Source: Duganella sp. Leaf126 (GTDB taxonomy: Bacteria > Pseudomonadota > Gammaproteobacteria > Burkholderiales > Burkholderiaceae_D). Taken from it: DNA of 64,000 bases. How positions within the stretch are numbered: the stretch's first letter is position 1; each line of letters opens with the position of its first letter. The DNA lies in the NCBI RefSeq assembly GCF_001423125.1, contig NZ_LMNW01000001.1:710703-774702 (forward strand), read 5' to 3'. Of the stretch, positions 18,056 to 28,937 are shown piece after piece. Below the pieces are notes generated by a model. The model was not told the origin of the DNA and searched no databases. It saw only the letters and a list, made by a program, of their open reading frames with translations. Position numbers and translations under genes: made by a program.

Positions 18056-20161
18056 TCACGCCGATTGCTGCAGCTTCTCTTTTAAGGTTTCGTATTCGCG
18101 CTCGAAGTCGAGCGTCTTGCGCTGCGTGCTCATGGCCATTAATGCCTCGGCGCCGCCGGAATGTTCTGTGTCATCCTTGATCCACACCCACAGCCGGCGC
18201 TCGCGGATGTAAAACATCGAAAACACGCCCAGCACCAGCAGCGCGCAGCCGAAGTACACGATGTTCTTGCCCGGCGAGCGCGTGACCTGGAACACGGACG
18301 CCTTCACTTCCACGAATTCGTCGAGCTGCAGGTACACGGGCGCGCCATAGAAGAACGCGTCCGACAGCGCGTTGGTGGCCAGCAGCAGGTAGCGGCCGTG
18401 GCTTTCGTCGGCAGCGGCCGGGGCCAGGCCATCCTTGGCGCGCGCCACCTGCCACAGCTCCCACAGGCTGCCGTTGAGGATCTTCATGAACACTTCAGCG
18501 GTCTTCTGCTGGCCTTCGGCCGGCACTTTTTCCAGGAATTGCGATACCGAGACGAAACCGCCGACCTTGCCGTCACCGGCGAACAGGCTCAGGCTTTTTT
18601 CGGACGACGCTTCGATCTGCGCGCGCACGGTGGCGACGTCGCCGGTCTGCGGCGCCGCGCGCTCGCTGTAACGCCTGGCGGCAGCGGCGCGCAGGGCCGG
18701 ATCGGCCAGCGCTGCGCGCAAGCGCATCCAGTCGCGCACCGAGTGCTCGTCATCGACCGGAATGCGCAGGTAGTTGAACGGGTCGGACGGGTTGCTGCGC
18801 ACGCCGGCCAGGAATACCGACGCGCCGTCGAGCGTCATCGGCTGCATGTAGTTCTGGTATTCGCGCGCCTGCCCGGTTTTGTCGCGCAGCTTGTACTGGA
18901 CGCTGGGGCCGACATTTTTCAAGGTGTTCGACAGGCTGCCGCGCCCGGCCGAACCGGTGTGCTTGTCGAAGCCGGCCTCGAGTTGCTCGCGCAAGCTCTT
19001 GCCCTGCTTGACAGTGCGCACATCGGTATTGCCATCCTGGTTGGCGCTCATGTTTTCCACGTTGAACGGCCGAAAGCCCGACCACTCGACCGTGTAGGCG
19101 TCGCTGAGCGGCGTGGTTTCGCCGACCACGCCGTTGAGGTCGAAGCTGGTGGTGGCGGTGCCCTGCATCGGATAAGCCTTGAGCTTGAGCTTGCTGCCGC
19201 CGTCCTCAAAGCTGGACTGGTAGATCGCCAGGCCCTTGAACAGCAGCGGCTTGTTGACCTCGATGACGGCGTTGACCTTGTCGCCGCTGGCATGATCGAC
19301 CACCTCGACATCGCTGGCGAACAGCTTGGGCATGCCGGTGCTGTAAAAATCGATGGTGAATTTTTTCAGGGTGATGGTGACCGGCAAGTCCTGGATCAGC
19401 ACGCCGTCGGGGCGCTGCAGCAGTGCCGTTGAACTGTTCGACCCTTCCGGTATCAGGGTGTTGCCACGGAAGGTGGGGTTGCCAGTGCCGAGGCGGTGGC
19501 TGGCCGGCACGTCGGCGATCAGGCCGGTGCCGGCAAATGGCGTCTTGCCCAGCACCCATTCCTGGAAGCGGATCGGCAGGTCCGAATCGAACAGCGCCCC
19601 CACGCAGATCACCACGATCGATGCATGGGCAAAGATGTAGCCGAACTTGTTGGCGCCGCCGCGCTTGGCGGCCAGCAAGGTGCCGTGGTCGCGTTCGACG
19701 ATCTTGACCCGATAGCCATGGTCGGCCAGCCGACCGGCGGTCTGCTGGGCCAGCGCCGCGCGCGGCAGCGGCGCGCGCCAGTGCAGGCGGTGCGGGAAAT
19801 TGAGCAGCGACTGCTCGCGCACGTTCTCGCGCCAGCTGCGCATGTCGCGCACCATCTTCGGTGCATTGCGCACGATGCACAGCGTGGTGGACGACACCAG
19901 CAGCGTCATCAGCAGCATGAACCACCACGACGCATACACGGCGTACAGCCCGGCCTTGTCGAATACCTCGAACCAGAACGGGCCGAACTGGTTGATGTAG
20001 TTCGAGGTGGCCTCGCTCTGCTTCATCACGGTGCCGATGACCGCGGCGATGGCGATCATCGCCAGCATGGCGATGGCAAAGCGCATCGACGACATCAGCT
20101 CGATCGTCTCGCCGATGATCGGGCGGCGGGTCTTGATGTGGATACCGGTGGTGCTAGTCAT
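18056..20161 (-). CDS. resB: cytochrome c biogenesis protein Ccs1/ResB
   Basis: A 701-residue membrane protein, partner of CcsB in System II. Three N-terminal membrane helices (SSMRFAIAMLAMIAIAAVIG, YASWWFMLLMTLLVSSTTL, FGYIFAHASIVVICVGALF) precede a large periplasmic domain. A last helix (NIVYFGCALLVLGVFSMFYI) and a cytoplasmic tail follow. The size is typical of betaproteobacterial ResB. It is cotranscribed with ccsB, and a cytochrome c4 gene, a likely client, lies just upstream. Confidence 0.95.
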   Translation of the reverse strand: MTSTTGIHIKTRRPIIGETIELMSSMRFAIAMLAMIAIAAVIGTVMKQSEATSNYINQFGPFWFEVFDKAGLYAVYASWWFMLLMTLLVSSTTLCIVRNAPKMVRDMRSWRENVREQSLLNFPHRLHWRAPLPRAALAQQTAGRLADHGYRVKIVERDHGTLLAAKRGGANKFGYIFAHASIVVICVGALFDSDLPIRFQEWVLGKTPFAGTGLIADVPASHRLGTGNPTFRGNTLIPEGSNSSTALLQRPDGVLIQDLPVTITLKKFTIDFYSTGMPKLFASDVEVVDHASGDKVNAVIEVNKPLLFKGLAIYQSSFEDGGSKLKLKAYPMQGTATTSFDLNGVVGETTPLSDAYTVEWSGFRPFNVENMSANQDGNTDVRTVKQGKSLREQLEAGFDKHTGSAGRGSLSNTLKNVGPSVQYKLRDKTGQAREYQNYMQPMTLDGASVFLAGVRSNPSDPFNYLRIPVDDEHSVRDWMRLRAALADPALRAAAARRYSERAAPQTGDVATVRAQIEASSEKSLSLFAGDGKVGGFVSVSQFLEKVPAEGQQKTAEVFMKILNGSLWELWQVARAKDGLAPAAADESHGRYLLLATNALSDAFFYGAPVYLQLDEFVEVKASVFQVTRSPGKNIVYFGCALLVLGVFSMFYIRERRLWVWIKDDTEHSGGAEALMAMSTQRKTLDFEREYETLKEKLQQSA

Positions 20162-20202
20162 GCATGGGCTTTAAAAAAATGGGGCAACCGCGCAGCATAC
20201 CA

Positions 20203-20233
20203 ATAAAAACGGCAGCCCGCTCATGCTGCTGCC
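20203..20233 (-). terminator. probable terminator of the cytochrome c4 gene
   Basis: GGCAGC at 20211 pairs with GCTGCC at 20228 (6 bp, 11-base loop). On the minus strand the stem is followed by GTTTTTATT. A second, stronger hairpin without a U tract (AGGGCGCGC / GCGCGCCCT, 20282-20308) overlaps the cytochrome stop codon. Together they probably separate the cytochrome gene from resB. Confidence 0.5.
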
Positions 20234-20306
20234 CCCGGCATCGGTAGCACCGGTACACAGCGCCTGCCGGCAGCGTATCGCAGGGCGCGCAGCAGGTTGG
20301 CGCGCC

Positions 20307-20987
20307 CTACTTCAAGCCGGCGACGTAGTCGGCCACGGCCTTCATCTCGTCATCGGACATGCGGGCAGCGATGGTGGCCATTTCCGGGCTGTTCTTGCGG
20401 CCGTGGCCCTTGAACAGGCCCAGCTGGGCGACCGTGTAATCCTGGTGCTGGCCGGCCAGGCGCGGGTACAGCGCCGGAATGCCGCCGCCGGTGGCGCCGT
20501 GACAGCTGGCGCAGGCCGGCACGTTTTTCTCGGCAATGCCGCCGCGGTAGATTTTCTTGCCGAGTTCGAGGCTGGCGCGGTTCTTGGCTGCCCCCGGCTT
20601 CGCGGTCTGGGTGGACAGCCAGGCCGCCACGTTGTGCTTGTCGGCGTCGGTCAGCATCTTGGCGTACAGCGACATCACCGGCTGCTGGCGCGCGTCGGTG
20701 GTGAAATTGACCAGCTGCTTGTACAGGTAGCTCTGGCTTTGCGCGGCCAGCCTGGGGTTGACGGCGATCGTCGAGTTGCCATTGGCGCCGTGGCACGACA
20801 CGCAGGCCGGCAAGCCGCGCGCGGCGTCGCCCTCGGCGTACAGCGTGCCGCCCTTGGCGGGATCGATCTTGGCAGCGGTGCTTGAGCCGGCGGCAGGCGC
20901 CTGGTCTTGGGCGTGGCCGATGGAGGAAGTCAGGGCGAAGGCGGTGATGAGCAGGGAATTGAGCAGAGGAACAAACGCACGTTTCAT
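20307..20987 (-). CDS. diheme cytochrome c4
   Basis: A 226-residue periplasmic electron carrier with a Sec signal ending near SIGHA. Two heme-binding motifs, CVSCH and CASCH, lie in two similar class I domains. Both domains have the GxPACxSCHG arrangement, and each has a Met axial-ligand candidate (MSLYAKMLTDADKHN and MATIAARMSDDEMKAV). Cytochrome c4 passes electrons from the bc1 complex to terminal oxidases. It is encoded directly upstream of the c-type maturation genes. Confidence 0.92.
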   Translation of the reverse strand: MKRAFVPLLNSLLITAFALTSSIGHAQDQAPAAGSSTAAKIDPAKGGTLYAEGDAARGLPACVSCHGANGNSTIAVNPRLAAQSQSYLYKQLVNFTTDARQQPVMSLYAKMLTDADKHNVAAWLSTQTAKPGAAKNRASLELGKKIYRGGIAEKNVPACASCHGATGGGIPALYPRLAGQHQDYTVAQLGLFKGHGRKNSPEMATIAARMSDDEMKAVADYVAGLK

Positions 20988-21079
20988 TCAAGCACCTTTG
21001 GAAGGAGTCTATAAAGTTTACGTCCGAATGAAGGCGTGGCATTCTCGAATGCCTGGCAACATTCCGCGATCAGGCATTG

Positions 21080-21085
21080 TACAAT
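21080..21085 (+). promoter_or_regulatory. yihA promoter -10 candidate
   Basis: TACAAT (5 of 6 consensus positions) lies 58 bases before the yihA start. No good -35 box is present 17-18 bases upstream. The cytochrome c4 gene diverges from the same region. Confidence 0.4.
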
Positions 21086-21143
21086 AGCTTACCTGCCTAA
21101 CCGCCCCACTTTGTTGCATTTTCCCCCATCTTTACGTCTTCTC

Positions 21144-21911
21144 ATGTCTAAACTCTGGCAAGCCCGTTTCTTTACGACCGTTAACCAATTGCGCGATCTG
21201 CCCGACACCACGGTGCCGGAAATCGCCTTTGCCGGTCGTTCCAACGCCGGCAAATCGACTGCCATCAACATCCTGTGCAACCAGAAGGGACTGGCGTTCG
21301 CGTCCAAGACGCCGGGCCGCACCCAGCACATCAATTATTTCTCGATCGGCGGCGCCCACGTCGCCCAGCACCGCAAGGACCCGACCATTGTCGACGAGAT
21401 CGAATGCCTGCTGGTGGACTTGCCCGGCTACGGTTACGCCGAAGTGTCCGGTTCGGCCAAGCTGCACTGGCAGCGCCTGCTGGGCGACTATGTCCAGCGC
21501 CGCGAGCAGCTCGCTGCGCTGATCCTGATCATGGACTCGCGCCGCCCGTTCACCGAACTCGACATCCAGATGCTCGAGTGGTTTGCGCCCACGGGCAAGC
21601 CGATCCACTGCATCCTGACCAAGGTCGATAAGCTCAACCGCAACGAGTCGGTCAACGTGCTGCGCCAGGCCAAGGCCCGTCTCGACAGCTATGTCGACGA
21701 AGACGGCGAAGGTTTCCCGTTTACCGTGCAGCTGTTCTCCGCGCTCAAGCGCATCGGCATCGAGGAAGCCAACGACAAGATCCTGGCACTGGCCGGCGTC
21801 ACCGACGAGCAGGCCGCCGCCCAGGTGGCGCAGCTTGCTGCCGACGATGGCGCCGGTAACGAAGCCGATCCTGCAGCCGACGAGGCCAGCGCCGCCGACA
21901 CCAAGCAATGA
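21144..21911 (+). CDS. yihA: ribosome biogenesis GTPase YihA/YsxC (EngB)
   Basis: A 255-residue TRAFAC GTPase needed for large-subunit maturation. G1 is [10 protein letters not shown]3 is DLPGYGYAE and G4 is TKVDKL. The ATG at 21144 ([12 protein letters not shown]) fits the family start. An in-frame extension upstream contains the promoter and was rejected. The C-terminus has an acidic Ala/Asp/Glu-rich tail of about 40 residues, longer than in E. coli. hemB follows by 20 bases. Confidence 0.95.
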   Translation: MSKLWQARFFTTVNQLRDLPDTTVPEIAFAGRSNAGKSTAINILCNQKGLAFASKTPGRTQHINYFSIGGAHVAQHRKDPTIVDEIECLLVDLPGYGYAEVSGSAKLHWQRLLGDYVQRREQLAALILIMDSRRPFTELDIQMLEWFAPTGKPIHCILTKVDKLNRNESVNVLRQAKARLDSYVDEDGEGFPFTVQLFSALKRIGIEEANDKILALAGVTDEQAAAQVAQLAADDGAGNEADPAADEASAADTKQ

Positions 21912-21919
21912 ACCGATAA

Positions 21920-22945
<1,026 letters not shown>

Positions 22946-22963
22946 CCGCCCGCCCCAACAAAG

Positions 22964-22994
22964 AGCCGCCCGGCGCCAGCAGCGACGGGCGGCT
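22964..22994 (+). terminator. intrinsic terminator after hemB
   Basis: AGCCGCCCG and CGGGCGGCT form a perfect 9-bp stem followed by TTTGTTT on the plus strand. On the minus strand the stem is followed by CTTTGTT, so it may also serve the DUF1272 gene. Confidence 0.85.
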
Positions 22995-23039
22995 TTTGTT
23001 TATGGCTGCAGCGCGCCCGATCTTGCGTGTACGCGCATG

Positions 23040-23288
23040 CTATGCCGGTCCGGCACAACCGCCCGGTGTGACGATGCGCTCGGTGGAAGCAGGATGGTTG
23101 GCCAGCCTGGCTGGCGGCCGGCGCGGCCGCGCCACCAGTTCGCCGCCGCAGTTCGGGCAGATGCCTGCCAGTCGCGATGCAGCGCAGGCCGCGCAGAACG
23201 TGCACTCGAACGAGCAGATGCGCGCTTCGGTGGCATCGGGCGGCAGGTCGGTGTCGCAGCATTCGCAGCCGGGGCGCAGTTGCAGCAT
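23040..23288 (-). CDS. DUF1272 family small cysteine-rich protein
   Basis: An 82-residue protein whose first half matches the DUF1272 family: MLQLRPGCECCDTDLPP, then FECTFCAACA and GICPNCGGEL. Paired cysteines (CECC, CTFCAAC, CPNC) suggest a zinc ribbon. The start at 23288 has AGAGGA at good spacing and lies 13 bases after the DUF5694 gene, so it looks like the last gene of the ABC operon. The C-terminal third (ARPRRPPARLANHPAST) is variable. No function is known for the family. Confidence 0.8.
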   Translation of the reverse strand: MLQLRPGCECCDTDLPPDATEARICSFECTFCAACAASRLAGICPNCGGELVARPRRPPARLANHPASTERIVTPGGCAGPA

Positions 23289-23301
23289 GGTGTCCTCTCT
23301 T

Positions 23302-24405
23302 TCAGTCTGGTGGATTGAGCACGGCATCGGTAGCGACGATACGTACATCATGCATCTGGTTCAGATACGCTTCAAGGTAAAACTTGTGCGAGGCGCCGAC
23401 GATGACCAGCATGCGCCTGCCCGGCGGGCTCATGGCGTCGCGGATGTTCGAGGCCATGCGCAGGTTGCGGGTTTCCCAGTAGGTCACGTAACCACGGCCA
23501 TAGTGCTGCGGCGATGGTTCCTCCAGCGCCGCGCCAAAGTCGCTGCGGAAGACCAGCGCGGCCTGGGCCGGATCGTTATAGGCGCGGTACATCGCCAGCA
23601 CGCCGGCGGCCGTGGTCTGGCTTTGCAAGGCCGTGTCGGTGCGCGTGCGCTGCGCTGTGGCCGGATTGTCCCACGCTTTCATGATCGCTGCGCCGGCCGC
23701 TTTCTGGTCGGGTTCCTCTTTGTCGGACGTGTGGTCATCGATCGGATACAGCCGCTCCAGCCCGCTTTGGGCAGCCACTTGCGCGGCGATCAGGCAACTC
23801 TCGTCGGGCCGGACCTGGAGCTGGTTCAGGGCGGCCACCAAGGCGGTATTGAGGCCATCGCCTTCGCGCCTTTCCGTCGCTGGCAAGCGCAGCCACTGTA
23901 CCAGCGCCGAAGTGGGTTCGCCGGCGGCCAGGAACAGCGACGCCAACTGGCGCCGCTGGGCAGCTGTCGGTGCGGACGGCGCAGTGGGCCAGGCGGCCAG
24001 CAGCTGTTCGGTGCGCTCGGTGGCCTCGAACACATCGAGGCCGGTTGCCGCTTGCGCGGCCGAGGTATCGCGGCAATACGATTTGATGGTATCGGCGTAA
24101 CGCTGCGGATACGCGCGCATATTGGCGCACTGCACGCCCGACAACGCCTCGATGGCTACGGCCTGCGGCTGCCACGCCACCAGCCGCGCGTTGAGCAGCT
24201 GCAGGGTAGTCGCATCGAACGGCTGATTTGCCTGCCGCAATTGCGACAGGTGCGCCGAGCCCAGCACCATCACCTCGTTGGTTTGTCCCCGCACCAGCTT
24301 GCGCGACGAGGGATCGAACTGCGGCCCGGCCGCCTGCGCCGTGGCTACGGCAGCATGGCAGGCGAATGCCGCTACCAGCGGGCCTGTGATCAACCATTTA
24401 GTCAT
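23302..24405 (-). CDS. DUF5694 domain-containing exported protein
   Basis: A 367-residue protein with a Sec signal peptide (about residues 1-25, ATAQA). The mature part resembles the DUF5694/TraB-like group: EVMVLGSAHLSQ near the start, then VAIEALSG, and RRMLVIVGASHKFYLEAYL at the end. Its start overlaps the stop of the permease-peptidase gene by 8 bases and has a strong AGGAGG site, so the two are translationally coupled. The role is unknown. Secretion and the operon suggest work beside the transporter, which is an inference. Confidence 0.75.
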   Translation of the reverse strand: MTKWLITGPLVAAFACHAAVATAQAAGPQFDPSSRKLVRGQTNEVMVLGSAHLSQLRQANQPFDATTLQLLNARLVAWQPQAVAIEALSGVQCANMRAYPQRYADTIKSYCRDTSAAQAATGLDVFEATERTEQLLAAWPTAPSAPTAAQRRQLASLFLAAGEPTSALVQWLRLPATERREGDGLNTALVAALNQLQVRPDESCLIAAQVAAQSGLERLYPIDDHTSDKEEPDQKAAGAAIMKAWDNPATAQRTRTDTALQSQTTAAGVLAMYRAYNDPAQAALVFRSDFGAALEEPSPQHYGRGYVTYWETRNLRMASNIRDAMSPPGRRMLVIVGASHKFYLEAYLNQMHDVRIVATDAVLNPPD

Positions 24406-27400
24406 GTCCGACCTCCTTGCGGTTATCGGCCGGCACCCGGTCGATCATCTTGTTATAGGGATCGACCCCGACCTCGAACGGCTGCTCGTCAACCGTCACC
24501 GTCAATACCGGGTCGCTGCCGTGCAGCACGCGCTTTTCCAGGTACAGCACTTTTTCGTCGGCCTCCTTGGCGCCCGGGGCGCGCGCGAAGATGCCGATTT
24601 CCACCGGCTCGTCGTAGACGCGCGGCGTTTCCTTGCCCTTGCCGTCCGCTTCCAGCTTGGCCAGGTGCAGCGTCATGGCGACATCCCAGCGGCCGTCGGC
24701 CCGTTTGGTGGCCCGGGCAGCGGTCACGCGGTTGTCGTACAAAACGATTTTCTCGAACAGGTCGGTGATCAGCTGCTGCTTGTCCTGCGGCGCTTCCGCC
24801 CGCAGGTAGGCCAGCAGTTCGCGGCTGGTGGTGTACGGGGCCTGCTGGTAACCCTTGTCCTGCAGGAAGCGCTTGAGCGCGCGGTTGACGGCCGCCTCGC
24901 CGATCTCGTCACGCAGGCGGTAAAACACCAGGCTACCCTTGCGGTAATGGATGTACTGCTGGTTTTCCACGCGGTACAGCGGCTGCTCCTCGATCACTTC
25001 GCCGCCGCGGCCGCGCAGATAGGCGTCAAGCTCGAAGCGCAGGAAGCGGCGCAGCTTGTTGCGGCCGTATTCCTTCTCCATCACCATCAGCGCCGAATAC
25101 TGCGCCAGCGATTCGATCAGCATGGTCGAACCCTGGACATTGGCGCCCACCACCTGGTGGCCCCACCACTGGTGCGCCATCTCGTGCGCGGTCACGTAGA
25201 ACACGTAGTCGATATCATCCTTGTCGCGCAGGTCGGCGATAAAGCCGATCCCTTCCGAATACGGGATGGTATTGGCAAACGATTGCGCAAACTGCTGGTA
25301 GCGCGGGAACTCGAGGATGCGCACCTGGCGGAACTGGTACGGCGTGAAATGGGCCTCGTAGTAGTCGAGCGACTTTTGCGTCGAGGCGATCATGCGGTCG
25401 ACGTTGTAGCCGTGTTTGGCGTCGTAGTACACCTCGATCGGCAGGCCGTGCCAGGCGCCCTTTTTCACGTGCCAGCGCGCCGACAGGTAAGCGAAGAAGC
25501 CCACCATTGGCCGGTCCATCTTGTAATGGAAATAGCGGCGACCGTCTTTTTCCCAGCTGCTCTGCAGGTAGCCGGGCGCCATGGCGATCTGGTCGGCCGA
25601 GGTGGACACGGTGGTCTCGAAGCCGATCCAGTCGGTATTGCCGAACACGTTGTTGGCGCGCGCCGCCTCGTCTTCCAGCCTGGCCATGCGCTGCGGCTCG
25701 CCGAGGCCGCGCTTGCGGCGCTCGTTGCGGTCCTTCAGTTCCATGTCGGCCTGATAGCCGAAGCGCGGGAAAAAGTCGCCGTTGTTGAAGAAGGTGCCGT
25801 TCAGGTTCAGGCTGTCCGGCTCGCCCTTGTTGGTAAAGCCTTGCGGGTGCACGTCCACCGTGAAGTCGAGGTCGAGCTGCGCACCGGGCGCGATCGGCCG
25901 GGCCAGGCGCAGCACGCGGAAACCGAGGTCGCGGTCGTCGATGGCGACCGTGTGCGCCGGCAGGTTGGCGAAGCGCGTGCTCACGTCCGGGTTCAGCTGC
26001 AGATGCAATGCGGTCAGCGGCACACCGCTCTTGTTGGCCATGCGGTAGTGGCCGCGCACGGTCACGCGGCGCGCGGCCGGATAGATATCGACGTCGGCCC
26101 GCACATCGGTCACGCGCGGCTGCGGCAAGTCCTTGTAGCGGCGGTACGATTTTTCGTAGCGCGCCTGGTCGTCCATGGCCAGGTCGGACGGCCGGTAACG
26201 GTTCAGCTGATTGGTGTTGTGGAAGATCCAGGCGCCGCTGCCCGCAAAGCCGGCCAGGCACAGCGCCAGCACCATGCCCGCAGGGCCGCGCAGGCGGCTG
26301 CCGGCCGCGCGTACGCGGCGCCGCCATGGCAGCACCAGACCGCGCACCCAGAACGCCTTGGCCAGCACCAGCAGGGCCAGCGTGGCGCAGCCCCAGTACA
26401 CGGCAAACCACGACCAGCCGCGCAGGAAGTGGCCGTAGCCGTTCATGTCGGAGTACTTCACCGACGGCAGCGCGGCGAAGTTGTACAGGTTGTGATCGAA
26501 ATGCAGCGCGCCCAGCACCAGCTGCGCCACCAGATAGAGGACGATCACCAGGTAGCCGATGAACTTGTTGTTGACCAGGACCTGCAAGACCAGCGCCAGC
26601 AGGCCCAGCATGACGAAACTGGTGGCATCGATCAGCATCGCTTGCAGGTACAGGCCCGGCTCCACCGGCGCGCCGCCGACGATCAGCTGGTAGCAGACCG
26701 CCGTCAGCGTGCCCGCCAGCAGGAAGCCGAACACCACGCCCACCAGCGCCAGGCTCTTGGCCACCAGCGGCGCCCAGTCCGGCACCGGCATGGCGTCGCT
26801 GACATCGGCCACCTTGAACTGGCGGTCGCGGAAGATCATTTCGCCGGCGTAGAAGGTGAGCACGATGATCAGCAGGAAGCTGAAACTGCCCTGCATGGTC
26901 TCGAGCAGCATGTACGTGACCGGGTAGATGGTGGTGCCGAACATCTTGCTGCCCTGGGTGGCGGCGCCGATGAAATTGGCCATGCCGAACAACAGCATCA
27001 CCAGGAACGGCACGCTTTTGAAGACGGCAGCGGCATCGAAGCGCAGGAGGTGCCAGCATTGCGACCACGCCGTGGCGCGCCCGAACCGCGGCACGCTGAC
27101 CGGCAGCATGGCGGCCGCCGGTGCAGCAGCAGCCGCAGCAGACGTCAAGGCTGCGCGCCGGCGGCCGAACCAGCGGCGGCCGGTGCCGGCGCGCTGCGGC
27201 TTGAACAGCACCAGCGTGGCGCCCAGACAGGCCAGCGCAGCCGCCAGCCACACGGCGCGGTTGACCGCCAGGTAGCCGGCGGCGGCCGGCAGCATGGTGT
27301 TCGACTCCGCCGACGTGAAGTAGCGCGTGGCGCGCCCCAGCGCGCGCATGCCGAACGGATCAAGCAGCACCGCCACCCATTCGTTGCTCACATCACGTGT

Positions 27401-27985
27401 AAACGCGCCAGCCACGCCCCACAGCACGAAGAAGGCCAGCACACCGAGGTACACCATCAGCATCGAGCGGGTGGTGGCCGCCAGCAGCATCAGCAGCGCG
27501 CCGATGAAGATCAGGTTCGGTATCACCAGCCAGCCGAACGCCCACAGGTAGGCGTCGAACGGGAACGGTCCCACCCGCACCGCATCGACCCACGGCATCA
27601 GCGGGCCGATCACCGTGCCCAGCGCGATCACCACGAACATCGCCAGGCAGGCGGCCAGCCCGGCCAGGAAACGTCCCGCGAGGTACTCGACTTTGCGCAT
27701 CGGCGTGGCAAACAACATGTCGGAGATACCGACTTCGGCGTCGCGCAGCACGGCGCCGGCAATGAAAATCGTCACCGTCAGCATCGAGAACACGGTGAAC
27801 GCGCCCAGCATCTGCGCCACCACCACCGGCGCATTGCGGTGGACATTGCCGAGCGCGCCGCCCACGACGACGGCGTCGCTGGTGGTGGCGCCGAATGCCA
27901 TCAGGCCCAGCACGAAGGCAATCACCCACAGCAGCGGTTGACGCAACTGGTAGCGCAGGTCGAACTTGAAAAATTCCATCAACAT
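24398..27985 (-). CDS. ABC transporter permease fused to M1 family aminopeptidase
   Basis: A 1195-residue fusion. The first 550 or so residues are an ABC-2-like permease with about 12 membrane helices in two halves (from EFFKFDLRYQLRQPLLWVIA), where HPF-like repeats of QCWHLLRFDAAAVFKSVPF mark the second half. Another helix near residue 600 leads to a large periplasmic M1 metallopeptidase domain. The zinc motif HEMAH is at about residue 934 and the downstream Glu is in MLIESLAQY. The spacing to that Glu is 19 residues rather than the usual 18, and no GAMEN exopeptidase motif is obvious. The partner ATPase lies 10 bases upstream. The substrate is unknown. ATG at 27985 was chosen for its AAGGAG site. 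Confidence 0.88.
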   Translation of the reverse strand: MLMEFFKFDLRYQLRQPLLWVIAFVLGLMAFGATTSDAVVVGGALGNVHRNAPVVVAQMLGAFTVFSMLTVTIFIAGAVLRDAEVGISDMLFATPMRKVEYLAGRFLAGLAACLAMFVVIALGTVIGPLMPWVDAVRVGPFPFDAYLWAFGWLVIPNLIFIGALLMLLAATTRSMLMVYLGVLAFFVLWGVAGAFTRDVSNEWVAVLLDPFGMRALGRATRYFTSAESNTMLPAAAGYLAVNRAVWLAAALACLGATLVLFKPQRAGTGRRWFGRRRAALTSAAAAAAPAAAMLPVSVPRFGRATAWSQCWHLLRFDAAAVFKSVPFLVMLLFGMANFIGAATQGSKMFGTTIYPVTYMLLETMQGSFSFLLIIVLTFYAGEMIFRDRQFKVADVSDAMPVPDWAPLVAKSLALVGVVFGFLLAGTLTAVCYQLIVGGAPVEPGLYLQAMLIDATSFVMLGLLALVLQVLVNNKFIGYLVIVLYLVAQLVLGALHFDHNLYNFAALPSVKYSDMNGYGHFLRGWSWFAVYWGCATLALLVLAKAFWVRGLVLPWRRRVRAAGSRLRGPAGMVLALCLAGFAGSGAWIFHNTNQLNRYRPSDLAMDDQARYEKSYRRYKDLPQPRVTDVRADVDIYPAARRVTVRGHYRMANKSGVPLTALHLQLNPDVSTRFANLPAHTVAIDDRDLGFRVLRLARPIAPGAQLDLDFTVDVHPQGFTNKGEPDSLNLNGTFFNNGDFFPRFGYQADMELKDRNERRKRGLGEPQRMARLEDEAARANNVFGNTDWIGFETTVSTSADQIAMAPGYLQSSWEKDGRRYFHYKMDRPMVGFFAYLSARWHVKKGAWHGLPIEVYYDAKHGYNVDRMIASTQKSLDYYEAHFTPYQFRQVRILEFPRYQQFAQSFANTIPYSEGIGFIADLRDKDDIDYVFYVTAHEMAHQWWGHQVVGANVQGSTMLIESLAQYSALMVMEKEYGRNKLRRFLRFELDAYLRGRGGEVIEEQPLYRVENQQYIHYRKGSLVFYRLRDEIGEAAVNRALKRFLQDKGYQQAPYTTSRELLAYLRAEAPQDKQQLITDLFEKIVLYDNRVTAARATKRADGRWDVAMTLHLAKLEADGKGKETPRVYDEPVEIGIFARAPGAKEADEKVLYLEKRVLHGSDPVLTVTVDEQPFEVGVDPYNKMIDRVPADNRKEVGHD

Positions 27986-27995
27986 GGCGCGCTCC

Positions 27996-28898
27996 TTACG
28001 CTGTGGCCGGCGCAACGTCGGCTGCAGTGCGGCTGGCACCGCGCACGTGCAGGAAGTACACGTCTTCCAGGTTCGGCTCGACCGCGATGAAGCCGTCGTC
28101 GGGCTGGTGGTCGGCAAACACGTGGATCTGCGGCTTGCCGCCCACCAGGCGGGTGCGCAGCACGGTCATGCGCTGCTGGTAGTCAGGCAGCGCTTCCACG
28201 CTCACGGTGCGGCGCCAGACCTTGCCGCGCAGGGTGTCGATGGCCGCCTGCGGCTCGCCCTGCACCAGCACCTGCCCCTTGACGATGACCGCCATCTGCG
28301 GACACAGGTCGGTCACATCTTCGACGATGTGGGTGGAGAGGATGACCACCACCTGCTCGCCGATGCGCGCCAGCAGGTTGAGGAAGCGGTTGCGCTCGTC
28401 GGGATCGAGGCCGGCGGTCGGCTCGTCGACGATCACCAGCCTGGGCGCCCCCAGCAGCGCCTGGGCGATGCCGAAGCGCTGGCGCATGCCGCCCGAATAG
28501 GTGCCGAGGTTGCGCTTGCGCGCTTCCCACAGATTGGTCTGCTGCAGCAGCGCCTCGACCGCCTCCTTGCGCTCGCCGCGCGCGGTCAGCCCCTTGAGCA
28601 CGGCAAAGTGGTTGAGCAGCACCTCGGCGCTGACCTTGGGATAGACGCCGAAATCCTGCGGCAGATAGCCGAGCTGGCGGCGCAGCGCCTGCGGCTGGGC
28701 CAGCACGTCGAGGCCGTTGAACACGATGGTGCCGCTGTCGGGGTCCTGCAAGGTGGCGATGGTGCGCATCAGCGAGGACTTGCCGGCGCCATTGGGGCCG
28801 AGCAGGCCGAACATGCCGTGGCCGATCTCCAGCGTGACGTTGTTGAGGGCTTGGATGCCGTTGTCGTAGGTTTTGTTCAGCTGTGCGATCGAAAGCAT
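27996..28898 (-). CDS. ABC transporter ATP-binding protein
   Basis: A 300-residue ABC ATPase that powers the downstream permease-peptidase. Walker A is GPNGAGKSS, the signature is YSGGMRQR, Walker B is LVIVDEPTAGLDP and the H-loop is ILSTHIVED. The Q-loop is in LGYLPQDFGVYPKV. A C-terminal regulatory stretch of about 80 residues follows. ATG at 28898 follows AGGAGA. It is the first gene of a four-gene run ending with the DUF1272 gene. Confidence 0.93.
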   Translation of the reverse strand: MLSIAQLNKTYDNGIQALNNVTLEIGHGMFGLLGPNGAGKSSLMRTIATLQDPDSGTIVFNGLDVLAQPQALRRQLGYLPQDFGVYPKVSAEVLLNHFAVLKGLTARGERKEAVEALLQQTNLWEARKRNLGTYSGGMRQRFGIAQALLGAPRLVIVDEPTAGLDPDERNRFLNLLARIGEQVVVILSTHIVEDVTDLCPQMAVIVKGQVLVQGEPQAAIDTLRGKVWRRTVSVEALPDYQQRMTVLRTRLVGGKPQIHVFADHQPDDGFIAVEPNLEDVYFLHVRGASRTAADVAPATA

Positions 28899-28937
28899 GA
28901 GGCCAGGTCTCCTGATAGGCGGAGCCCAGGCTCCGAA

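Noticed and set aside
23302..24405. Peptidase call for the DUF5694 gene based on its neighbour
   Set aside because: No HEXXH or serine motif. Only TraB-like GSAH and GASH pieces are seen, so no activity is assigned.
24278..28090. 1270-codon open frame on the plus strand
   Set aside because: Opposite the permease-M1 gene, which has clear catalytic motifs. His/Gln/Arg-rich antisense frame.
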